NCBI GenBank assembly: GCA_032622095.1
Contig: CP136061.1
Span: forward strand, 120,354,754 to 120,418,753
DNA length: 64,000 nt
Reading direction: 5' to 3'
Origin: Siphonodentalium dalli
Lineage: Eukaryota; Mollusca; Scaphopoda; Gadilida; Siphonodentaliidae
Position numbers and translations under genes: made by a program. Every line of letters begins with the position of its first letter. Position 1 is the first letter of the stretch. Below, piece by piece: positions 1-12,400 of this stretch. Below the pieces are notes generated by a model. The model was given only the letters and a program-made list of their open reading frames with translations. It did not search any database and was not told the origin of the DNA.

Positions 1-235
1 TTGGCAGATGACACAATACCTGATTGAGGTGCCCAATGGGTGCACATCACCATCTTACAATCTGGGAACTTAAATCTGAGTCTAGGTCTCCCATAGCAGA
101 TGAGGCCATGCAGAATGAGGCCATCCCCAGAGGATAAAAGTTGTGATGCTAGCCGCTGTGTGGGGTATTTTCACTAAATTCCCCCTCTGGAGACCTCATT
201 CTGCAAATGTCCAGCACCATATTTTCAGGCCTGCA
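1..235. repeat. Family A hAT-like MITE, right part (copy A1)
   Basis: It holds the family A signature: a GAATGAGG arm near 113, the hairpin core with TGATGCTAGCC near 146, and the opposite arm CTCATTCTGC near 196, ending in a CAGGCCTGC-type terminus near 233. The element begins left of the window. Confidence 0.75.
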
Positions 236-324
236 TGGGGAATGAGATATAAAAGCATTGTCTTAGAGCATTTTAGATGGTTTTAGGTGGAGTTTTTGTG
301 ATTAATTAACTTAACATATTACAG

Positions 325-495
325 GGTAACCTATCAACTGAGCGGTTGCTTGATGAAAAGAAGAACAGGAAAGCTACAGTATTAGTTGCTTTATCAGCAG
401 TACTACTTACAAGTGCTGTGTGTCGCAAGAAAGCATTGTTCGCCTTATGTCAACTCACCAAGGAGTCAGATCTGGGAACCGAGGAGGTTACCACG
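325..495 (+). CDS. ATM: ATM exon 1 of window
   Basis: The acceptor is attacag before 325 and the donor gtgaga follows 495. It has 171 nt in phase 0 at both ends. The encoded peptide contains [20 protein letters not shown] and [11 protein letters not shown], matching human ATM around LDEIYNRKSVLLTLIAVVL and ALFALCKSVKE. This is helical HEAT-solenoid sequence. Confidence 0.93.
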
Positions 496-3400
496 GTGAG
501 ATGTTATCTTCTTAGCAGTCTAACTGATTTCTTTGGTGTTGGGTTATTATTTGAAACATTTCACCAACTAAATACCTTACCTTATGACAGAAGAAATGAC
601 TGAGGTGTCCCAACGCAGATGGAGTTTCTGCATAAATCTCAACATTTAGGCCACTAAATAAAATCTGTTCTCATAATTACTGCTCTTGAAAAATTTGAAC
701 ATGCATATTTTGAATTATTTCTAGAGGTGCCATGATTATTGATTTTGATAATCGGTCATCACTAATAGACTATAATCGATTAATCGTACCTAATATGAAT
801 AACATCAGTGGAAGTATTCCGTAATATGGCCTATTGGCCTGGTGCTGGTTAACTGCCATGCTGGTTATACCCCCTTTTTAAAAAAGGGGGGTGTACTGTT
901 TTGCACCTGTCTGTCCGTCCGTACGTCTGTCCGATGTCTGTTCATGTCATAACTTGAACAGTAGTGCTCGGATCTCAATGAAATTAGGTATGGATGTTCA
1001 CTATTATGAGGACATTAAATAGAGGGTTCCATCGTTTTGTTTGGATTTTCCATTCTAGAGATATTCATCTTTGTTTATCTGGAAATAGTGGCTTTTTGGT
1101 CCGTCTGGTGTCTGTTCGTGTCGTAACTTCAACAGTTGTGCTGGGATCTCAACCAAATTTGGTGTGGATGTTCACTACTATGCGGGCATTCAATAGAGGG
1201 TTCCATCGTTTTGTTCGGATTTTCCATTCTCGAGTTATTCATCTTTGTTTATCTGGAAATAGTGGCTTTTTGGTCCGTCTGGTGACTGTTCATATCATAA
1301 CTTGAACAGTAGTGCTCAGATCTCAATGAAATTTGGTATAGATGTTCACTACTATGAGGACATTAAAAAGAGGGTTCCATCGTTTTGTTCGGATTTTCCA
1401 TTCTAGAGTTATAGATCATTGTTCATCTGGAAATGTTGGCTTTTTGGTTCGTCTGGTGTCTGTTCATGTCGTAACTTCAACAGTTGTACTGGGATCTCAA
1501 TGGGATTTGGTATAGATGTTCACTACTATTGAGGACATTAAAAAGAGGGTTCCATCGTTTTGTTCCGCTTTTCCATTCTAGAGTTATTCATCTTTGTTCA
1601 TCTGGAAATGTTGGCTTTTTGGTCCGTCTGGTGTCTGTTCATGTCGTAACTTCAACAGTTGTGCTGGGATCTCAATGGAATTTGGTATGGATGTTTACTG
1701 CTATGAGGACATTCAATAGGGGGTTCCATTGTTCTGTTCCACTTTTCCATTCTAGAGTTATTCATCTTTGTTTATCTGGAAATGTTGGCTGTTTGGTTCA
1801 TCCGATGTCTGTTCAGCTCATAACTTGAACAGTAATGCTCTGATCTCAATGAAATTTTGTATGGATGTTCACCACTATGAGGACATTTAATGGCACATTC
1901 AAATGTTTGTTTTGGTTTTTTGTTCTATAGTTATTCATCTTTGTTTATATGAAAATGCTGATTTCTGGGTCCATATATCTGAGTATAGCCATCATAAGTT
2001 ATAGATGTGCCCACACTAGGCGGTATGCCATGAGGGGGTATGCACCGGACGACAGTCCATCTCTTGTTGTTTCAGGCATCGGCTGATGTAATTGTTACGT
2101 TAATAAAGTGGATCATAAATAACCGGTATTGACTAATGAGCACAATGTATTCAATACCAGCAGAGTTCTCGGCAATGTCATGGTTATAATATTTGTGAGT
2201 TCATTAGAAGGAACGCAGCGATTAATTTCAGTGTCATGAATAGCCAAACATACAAACAATACAAAAAGTAGGAATGCATGACAGACCGCCGGCTGTTCCT
2301 AAAAAAAGGAATCTAATGTTACGGAAACTGTAAGTGTCAGCAAACTTCCAGATTGTGGATAACAATCAGTCCCCGTTGGTCCAATCAAATTTTAAGGGTG
2401 AGGGCATTCAGTTAATTGAACACGATGACAGTCAGCACATTTCAAAGACGAAGTGCCGCCTTTCTTGTAGAAATATACAATGACATCGACATAAGTTCAA
2501 AGCTGCAGTTCCGCCAATTTGTAGAATATACAACGACCCAAAGAGTAACCATGTCACATCATCAAATGAACTTCCAACTATTTGCAACATATAGTATTAG
2601 TACTCATATTGTCAGAATCTCTTGTTGTTAACCCCATGGTTGTAGATTAAACTGTGTCAAACAAACACGGTATTCAATAATACCCGGCATTTTCTGAGGT
2701 CCGAAATAATACAGATTAATCAACGACGGAAATGGTAATCGATTATCGGCTTTATCAACGGTTCATTGATTATACAATTAACTGTGGTACCCCTATTTAT
2801 TTCACAACAGCAAGTGTAGTGCAGGTCATTTTATAATCGCGAACTGTTCAACTTTAAATTAACAGCCTCCACTTCCGGCATTATTTTTCTAAGGACACGT
2901 TGTCTGAACGATATTGCCCAATAAGTGGCACCAACAGAAAAGAAAAGATTTTTATATTTATCATTTGTATTTCCATTCTGATATATGCTGATATAGCATG
3001 AAGTTTTCTCTCTCGTTAACAAATGTCCACCTCATTGTAGTTTTCACTAACTCCTTCCTTTTTCACATTTTCCTAACTACCCCAACCCGCTCCATAGCAT
3101 ATCCATAACCAGAATGTTACGTAAGTTTTTAACTTTTTCGTTGCAGGCATTATCAATTGTGGCAAAGAAGTTGAGTTATCAGGATACTAGTCATTTCCTG
3201 CTCAGTCACATGACATACATCATCGACCAGTGGCTTGACCTGGGATACAGCATCAATGACATTCCTTATAAGCTGTTGAAGCATGAAACCAAAGCTGAAT
3301 TCTTCAGGTATGTTCAGCCCTGTTAATTAAAAATTATAAGAAAATTGCTTATGCTAAAAAATTGCCCATGCCAGAAATAGTTCCTCGGCTTAAAAGCCTA

Positions 3401-6400
3401 GGATCCACATACATGTAGTTGCATGCTTTACATATACAAGTAATATGAATCATACGTGACACGTGCCTTTTATCGGCGACATAGCGCTAAGAATAATTTA
3501 TGTAACATCACACAGTGATCACGACGGAGATGACATGCCAACTTGTCTGGATTCTGCCCCACAAATCCAAAATGACGTCAGAAACCGTGTCATGACATCT
3601 TTATTTTTCGTTTTCATTAAGCTAACCAAAGAAATTGGTCTAATTGAAATTAATAGACCTAAATCACATGTGAATTCTTCGTAAGTTGTGAAATAGTTAC
3701 TTTCATTTTCATTGCGATGCTTCATTCCCAATTCTGCGTTTTTTGCAATCTCCACACTGTTGCTAACCAGAAGTCACGTGATAATTTCTTCAAAATCCAT
3801 ACCCACGATCTAAAAAATCACTGATGGATATAGAACAAAATATATGACGTCATTCACCTGCCTTAGGTATAAGCACCCTTGGTTGCTATAATTTCAGTTC
3901 ACAATTAGAACTTAGCCTATTAGTGTAAACAATATTTTATTTGAACGAAAGAACATACATATAGAAAAACAAATAGTTCAAATGAGGATTGGATAACTAG
4001 CCATAAGCCTTTGGCTTTTATAAAAATACTTTCCTCTTAGAAATGTTACCCCGATTGCAGTACAGACAGCTACAGGGCAAAGAGGACGGGAATTTGAATA
4101 TTGTTCTGTGTTTTCAAATAAATGTTGGGAAGTTAGTTAAGCGAGTGCAGGGATGAGAGAGATGGAGGTTTGATAGAAGGGAGAAGATAATGAAATTGGT
4201 AGGAAAGATAAAGAAGTAGGTAGGAAAGATGTGTGATAAATGGTGTATACAATAATGCCTTAGTCACAATCAAAATTTTAAATTATGGTTTCAAATCATG
4301 GTGTAGTTTCCAATATAGAAACAGAATTAGATGCCAAATACGTCTCGGCACCCAGGAGAGATGATACATGAAGCTAAGTATATACAAGGATGCATGCTCT
4401 ACATATACAAGTATAATTTCAGTTCACAATTAGAACTTAGCCTATTATCATCCATGGCATTGTCAGACCTTGTTTGTGTCTGGCTTTAATAAAATTGCTG
4501 ATTATCAAGATACATGTGTGATCATTCTTATAGTATAGTATTGTTGGTATTCAACAAGGAAATGTTTGCTACTGCAGACTTCCACAGTGTGACACTAAGA
4601 CAATGTCTGCAGCAATTTGTTTCAATTTTGCACAAAACATTGGCAGGTTCAGAGATTTGCCTTGGCCAAAAATTAGCCAATGAAATTTCTTTTTGCCTAG
4701 GTGTTTGCCTTGGCTCAGCCGATAGCCGACGATAATTAACAGGGCTGTAGGTTACACAGTTTGGGATTTCAAACACTCCATCTGTCGCAAAAGAAAATTG
4801 AATAGCAAAATGCAGAGTAGAATCAGGGACCAGCTGAGAGGGCAACGTGGGCGAAGAAGTCTCCCTATTGTTGCTCACTTTGCATAATTTTACATCTAGG
4901 CAAAGTTTAAGTTGCCCTGAATTTTCCCAAGTTGACCGATGAAAATATGCAACATATTCATCCTAATTTACTGCCAACATTGATTGAACCAAGTTATCCA
5001 TTGACAGGGTCTTGTAAAACACCATAATTCTTATTAACATCTGTATTAATCCGATTTGGGAGCATATTTACACCTGAGCGTTGATTGCAGACAGCTTTTA
5101 ATACATTGTAAGGTGTCTACAGTGATTTTGAGATTATCACACCTGAAGATAACAACTCATACACCTTACCATAGCATGTGTCAGTTCATCACCCCTTTGT
5201 TAAAGTTTTGTAAAGGCCAGAACAACTTTGAAAACAAATTCATTTGTGTAACATAGATATCTGTACCCAGCTTAGGCACTTTTAATCATATCCAATTCAT
5301 TGAATTCATTGATCTCCGGATCGCTTGGCGGGACGGTCACATTTAGTGCTTGATGCACTAAGCCGCTGAGTGATCCGTGATTTTTCTGTCGAAGGCTCGG
5401 TGGACAACGGATTCTGCTCTAATCCCCACCGAGCTTTTGCATGCGCTGAGCAGTTTCCAGTCGGCCCATTGTGTTAGCTGGACTCTCCATGCTAACAGGG
5501 GTCGGCTGGAAGTGGTTTTGGATATCCAGGTCACTCCGGTAGAACCGGCCGTGGCCTGGATGGACCGACTGGACTCCACCGGTCCGGGGCTTTCCAGACC
5601 AAGAGCAAGACCGCTTCAATGACAGGGAAGAAGAAGAAATCCAAGCCACCATCTAGGAGACGAAGGGACGCCGAAAGGAAGGCCAGGTGGAAACAGGGAG
5701 CTGAGAGATGCCCAGCTCCCCCCACTTGGCCTTTGGGACAAGACCTCCAGTCCACCGGTGATGACACCGATGCAACCACCAGCGGAAACAGGGATGCCGG
5801 ATCCACCCCGAAGGTCCCTGCCGCTGACATCAAGGCGCTGACGACATTCCGGACGCCCCTGCCGCTGACTTTGTGGTACAGCTGGAGTCACCACCAGCTC
5901 CATCACAGGATACCCACACCATCCCGAAGACGCCGATATACTATGGTCCGGAGTCTTCACCCCCAGGGAGTGTGAATCACCAGATATTGACCAGCTGATT
6001 CAAGACCTAAAAGACCGGATCTGCGATGCTGACAAACAAGGCAGAGAATACGAATTCACCAAGGCAGAGAAACAGCTGATCTACAACAGAATCGTCTACA
6101 CTGCAGATGACGCCTTGGATCTGGCCACAGTTATGTTCAGAATCCATGGTTAGCATTATTTTTGGGCAATTAATCGATTCTGATAACAGAAGAGGCATTT
6201 CTAAAAATGTTGTTGTTGTTAGAATCTGATTATATGGGGACTATCGAATTGGATTGAATACCTTTAATATCTAGAATTCTAGAAAATAATAAAAGGGCTC
6301 CTTCTCATATAAACTTTTCCATATATCATACTTGACTACTAAGGGGTGTTTATCTAATGGTCTAACAATAATCGAAGTAACTATTTCTGATATTTTACAC

Positions 6401-9400
6401 TCATAATTTGTGGGATAAATATTATGATGACATGGCATTAAAATAACTATTGGTTTTCTTTTATGTCCTTCCTTTTACATTTTCAGATGTAACTTGGAGA
6501 CCATTGTTTCTCTGCTAATTCTGAAAAGGGATACTGAATGCCTGCAGTATATCAGTTCAGTGTTGAAAATGGACTTCCAGAGCATGATAGTGCAGTGCAT
6601 TCCCCGAACTATGGTTCATATTCTACCCATATTTGCTGCCTCCAAAGACCCAGCTGGATCTACAGAAATTAAAGTGAAGAAAATGCTCCCACAAGCCACT
6701 CACAGCTACGAGTTTCTCATGAAACTGATGGGGAAAGAGGTTAGTGAAACTGAGGGAACTTAGTAAAGGGAAACAGAATTGCAGGTGTAAGGCTTACAAG
6801 TCACAAATAGTGTGTCTGTCATTTGCAGAATGAGGTCTCCAGAGGGTGAAATTTAGTGAAGCTATACCGCACAGCGGGCTAGCATCACCAAATTTTCCCT
6901 CTGGAAACTTCATTCTGCTTAGGCCTCAACTGCTATGGGAGACCTAAGATCAGATTGAAGCGATGGTGATGTTTACCCATTAGTCACCTCTATTAAGCAT
7001 TTCATATTCTGCAAATTAGGGGATATCGAAACTTCCCAGAAGGGAAAAAGTAACTAAAAACAATGTTAATTTGAGACTATAGATACTTCTCAGAAGATGA
7101 GACATTTGGTATGTACGTTTACTAGGACAAAATGCAGGTCAAGTTCGAACTCTGGTTCCGCCGGCCGATTTTCACTGAAGTTACAGCCCATTTTGTTGGA
7201 ATTTGCACTTAATTTTTTTCCCAGATGATAACTTTAGTATATCTGAACTGAATGGAATAAAATTTGGTATGTGAGTTTACTGGTCCAAAATATATATCAA
7301 GTTCGAATTTGGTTCCTGCCTAATTTCAGAGCTATGGCCCATTATTGAAATTACCACGGGTGTATTTTGCCACGCTCTAGGGATGATCTTGTTCTATGAT
7401 TGATTGAGTTTTAATGGCCTTGAGACCTGGAATGACACATTAAAAACTAGACCTTATTTCCGCTGTGGTCCCATGCAAGCTTTTTTGTTTTCAATTTTGC
7501 TGGACCATAATAGGGCTATTGAATACACATAGCCTCAAGTATTTACTCCTTGCATGAATAAATGCTTTGGCATACCTTACAGACCCACATTCCTCATACA
7601 ATTGTCACCAAACTGTATATGGATATTCAGGATCACCTCCAGATGGGAGCCATCAATTTTTTGCGAAATCTGTTAAAAAAATGCCAGCAGCCATCTGGGA
7701 TTTCAATCCATCTGCACAACCTGCAGCCCACATTTATGGGAGAATTGGTATAAAAATTTACAGGCATGTTTATGATCAGCTCTAGGTGGGAACTATCGAA
7801 TTTGAATGATTTTCGATTTAAAACATGAATGCTGGCAGCCATCTTGGATTTTACTCTTTGCATGACTAAATCCTTCATACTTCATATGGCTCTTTGGTTA
7901 ACCTCTGGTATTACTTAAACATTCAAACTTTCCACATACCTTTATATTGCTCCATTGACTAATGTATGACCCTATCCCCTCTCCAAGTTGACCTACAGTG
8001 TCATTGACACTTCATGTTATGTTCCAATAGAACACTAGCAAAAATAGCTTCCTCATATTTGATCTGCCTTGTCATTTTCAGAAGCTTGAGATGTTTGTTG
8101 GATCTAACATTGATGAAATTGTGATCAACACTATTATGTGCCTTGATGATCGTGATTGTACAGATGATAATCTAGCCAAGTAAGCCAAACATTCAGATAT
8201 CATTTTCTGGTAAAAATTTTTTAACTTTGCACATATATCAACCAGCATGGGAACCTGCACACCTGTGATTTTGAGTTCAGTCGGAGTCATTTTGATGAAG
8301 TAATTGCCATTTTTCCACCAAGGAAGCCCTCACTGAACTATATGGATTATATCTCCGGCCTTGTGTCATCGGGAGGGTTAAAATTTATTGCCCGTTTATT
8401 GCCTACTCCCGGTCAATCAGTGCTCAGATTAGCCACACACGAATGCGCCCAGTGTAACTCCTGCGTTCCGACAATCTATCTGGTCAGTTTTATTTCCGAC
8501 TCAATCATGAGATTTGCAAGTTGCTGAGTTGGGAATGCCACCACCATGGGAGGGATCTATGATAGTTCAGTTCGGGCTTCCCTTAAGGAAAAATGAATTA
8601 TAATTTTTTAAATTATATTTTTCGACATAGAATCGTACATCCTGGGATGCATCTTTGTCCGAACTTGTATTCCTAGAATTTTATTGATATTGTGCCAACT
8701 TGAGGTTATATTTCGACTTTTAAGAGTTTTTTTCTTCAGATTTGGGTATTTGCACGCAGCTCAGTTATAAGACAATGCACAAGTATTTATTCCATATAAT
8801 ATATTTCTATAAAGCCTTCCCTCCAAATGAAGCCACCGTGTCAAGGGGACTCTGTGGCCGAGCGACCTTTCATTGATTTATTTGTCTAATATTTAATCTT
8901 ATGGTAATAGAACAACAAAAGAAGTGATATTATACAGCAGTGACAGCCGCAATGGGCCGTCCCTACGTAACGAAACATTCAGTAGCAACTGACAAAATTA
9001 AATGTTGAAAATACGAATGATGGAATCTAAATGACAATTGATGCCTAATGTGTCCAAACCACTTATGGGATACACCATGTATGTTGATCGATATGTAGTG
9101 GCTGCTTGCATGCAAATAGTGTGTCTGTCATTATCAGAATGAGGTCCACAGAGGGTGAATTTAGTGATGCTATCCCACACGGTGGGCTAGCATCACCAAA
9201 TTCACCCTCTGGGAACCTCATTCTGCTTAGGCCTCAACTGCTATGGGAGATCTAAGATCAGATTGAAGTTCCCTTGTTGAAGTTGGTGATGTTCACCCAT
9301 TAGTCACCTGGATTAAGCATTTTATCTTCTGCAAATTAAGTGATATAGAAACTGAACAGAAGGGGAAAAAGGAACTAAATAAATGTTAATTTGAGACTAT

Positions 9401-12400
9401 AGATACTTCCCAGAAGACGAGGACGAGGTCCCCAAAGGGTGAATTTGGTGATAATAGCTTGATGTGCGGGGTAGGATCACTAAATTATTGTCCCCCAAAA
9501 AATGAAGTTTCAGGGGACTATAGAAACGGGCTCTGTCCGTCCGTCAAAGGTGTGCAACAGTATATAGATGATGGAAATATTTTTTTTTGACAGAGTTATT
9601 AACTCTTTTCTATAATTTTCAGTATGAGGGTACCTTCATGGTGTAATCAACTCATCCTACAGTTTTCATCCTAGAGAATTTAAACTTCAGAATATTGTTG
9701 CCCATATATTGAAGATGTCCAACATGTATATAGATGCGGAAAAATTATTTTTGACAGAGTTATTAACTCTTTTCGACTTTTCTTTTATAATTTTCTGTAT
9801 GAGGGTACCTTCATGGTGTAATCAACTCCTCCTACAGTTTTTATCGTAGATATTTGAAACTTCAGAGTATTGTTACCCACATATTGGAGACATGTGCAAC
9901 ATGAAAATAGATGATGGAAAAATAAAAAAAATTTACGGAGTTATTAACCTTATTCAACATTTTTTTTTAATTTCTTTAACAAAGCGGCATCGACTTGCCA
10001 CATCGGGGGACACTGTAGTCGGCTGATCTTTTATTATTATATATTCATTTAAGAAATACATTCTACAACAATTAGTTTCAATGCACATTTACATTAAAAA
10101 ATCAACACAGACAAGACAACATTGTGCACATTTACACTAAAACAATACAAGCTTCACTAATATATAAATGCACCCTCTGGGGACCTCATTCTGCAAATGT
10201 CAGACACACTATATCCAGGCTTGCTGCTTGCATGGACTTCTGCACATTATTAGTTCTGATTTTGTATTATCCACCACCAGCTAAGCCTAAATTTGGAGTT
10301 TTCTTATTTCAGATGTAGTCCTGATCCAAATCCACCGTATTTTTCTAAAGTCACAGTGACCACTACACTCAATTTTCTTATGAAAAGCTTCTCTGGGCAA
10401 AATAAATCACTTGTTGCAGTGCTTTCAAAACAAAAGGTATGTTGATATATTGTTTACTTGAAAACTCAAATGTCAGGTTTTGTCATAATTACAGGAGTTC
10501 ATTGTAGAGCTTTATTACATCACACAGAATTCATACACAAGCTTTTCTAAATTATGAATCTAGTTTTGTAATGTGGAATGACTGACGCGTCAAAAAAAAA
10601 ATTGTGACCAAAGTATGGCAATTATAATTCAAAGAGAATGTTTTTCAGCAGATTATTAAAATATTCGGTTCATTCTTCACCATAGGTATGTGTTGATTCG
10701 CTGTGTCGGTTTAAACAGATATAGCTCATTCAAACTTCCAAATTTAAGATATCATGTGAGTTGATAAACACACAAAATATTGATATACAGGCTTCATTTG
10801 ATCTGAAAAATACTTGCCAGGGTCACAGTAATGTTCCAGCTGCATTAAATTTTACTCACATATAAAGTGAAACAAGCGCTCTTTATTTCTATCATATTGG
10901 GAATTGAGTTAACAAGGAATGCTCTTTTTTTTTTTCATGTCTAAGAAAGTTTGGGACCGGAACTTTCTGAATTTGATTAATTGAATCAGTTTTCTGTTGC
11001 ATAAAGAGTCTGTATAAGAATATTTATTATATTTATGGACCACAATATAATAAAAATGAGCATAATTTGGACCTTCAACCGCCAAGTGACCTTAATATGA
11101 TTTTGTCAAAAGAGTTCTAGAATCAAGCAAAATTCATAAATTTATTGTCTTTTAATATGTTATTTCTTCATCAGGACAGTATTCAGAAAATTCTACTGAA
11201 ATTAGCAACAGAAATCTCACAAGAGATACAGCTGCATAATAAATCAAGGCTGATGAAAATCTATCAACTGTTCATCAGTCTGTTGATGAAAGAATTCAGT
11301 GATGAATTGGGAGGCCACTGGATGTTTGTTATACGCGAGGTGGTGTTCCGCTTGCTGCATATAATTAGTGGTGTTATCGCACTTACCAGGTAAAGCCATA
11401 TCAGCAGTTACAATACACTTTAACCCTTTACCCAACAAACCGGCCAAAACCGGCCAAATAAAGCTTCAACAGCCTAAAATATCTTCGGTCTGTCTCAATA
11501 GAACCATACAAATATGGATATCATTGGAACCGGCTACTTGACCACATTGTGATATTTACAGTTATGCCCTGTGCCAATGCATTCTCTTATATATGCGAGT
11601 CGACCATAGGTCGCCTCGCATATATAAGAGAATGCATTGGCCTAAAAAAAATCTTTTTTTAACACTTTTTACCATTTTTTCTTACATTCTTTAACAATTT
11701 TATAATTTTTAATGTGTTAAGCCAATGCATTCTCTTATATATGCGAGGCGACCTATGGTCGACTCGCATATATAAGAGAATGCATTGGCACAGGGCCGTT
11801 CTGTTGGGTAAAGGGTTAAAACAAAGTGACACAATGTCAACTGAATTTATCATTGATAGTGTATTTGTTAGGGTTGCCACGACTATGAGTTTTCGTTATA
11901 GTCGACGGTTAGTCGATTAATCGTTTATATATGCGGCCTATATTGCACCCAGGTAAAGACGTGATCAAATCGAAATTATAATGACTGCATTATATCCAGT
12001 CTGAACACAGTTATAAACTGTCAGTCAGCAGGCTTGTCATTCTGATGCCCACGCCCGCCATCGGCCACCTAAACTCAAATTTACGCGGCAGGTAAACGCC
12101 CACCTCATCACTATTCCCACGGACGAGAAACTAAAAAAATATCTGTTCAGTCAATGAATGTTCCCCGTGAACATGCATCGCGGAATTGTTGCATACTTAT
12201 TGAAAACAGACTATAGTTAGTTTTGCAGAAAATCCCATTGATCAGTTACCTTTCTTTGACAATATTTCTTAATAAACCAAATGTATTTGGTGGTATTTTG
12301 GTGGTTTCCTTAGTTGCTATCATCAAAGCGCACCAATTATAATTGAGGATTCTATGGGGACACGCCCACCCATTAGCTCTTTTGCATGAAGTTTCAATTA

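Noticed and set aside
994-1828. 103- and 114-codon ORFs that look like a repeated protein ([12 protein letters not shown] phrase)
   Set aside because: They are translations of the 174-bp family D units. The same frames are broken in the second D copy, and no start or splice context supports a protein.
5416-5960. Overlapping minus-strand ORFs of 73-114 codons in the GC-rich block
   Set aside because: GC-rich DNA gives long chance ORFs on the opposite strand. The + strand frames have the coherent basic and acidic protein segments.
11574-11920. Short ORFs with MHWHRAV / RIYKRMHW phrases, also near 15166, 42557 and 11659
   Set aside because: They are read-through of the palindromic family P module and appear on both strands because of its symmetry.
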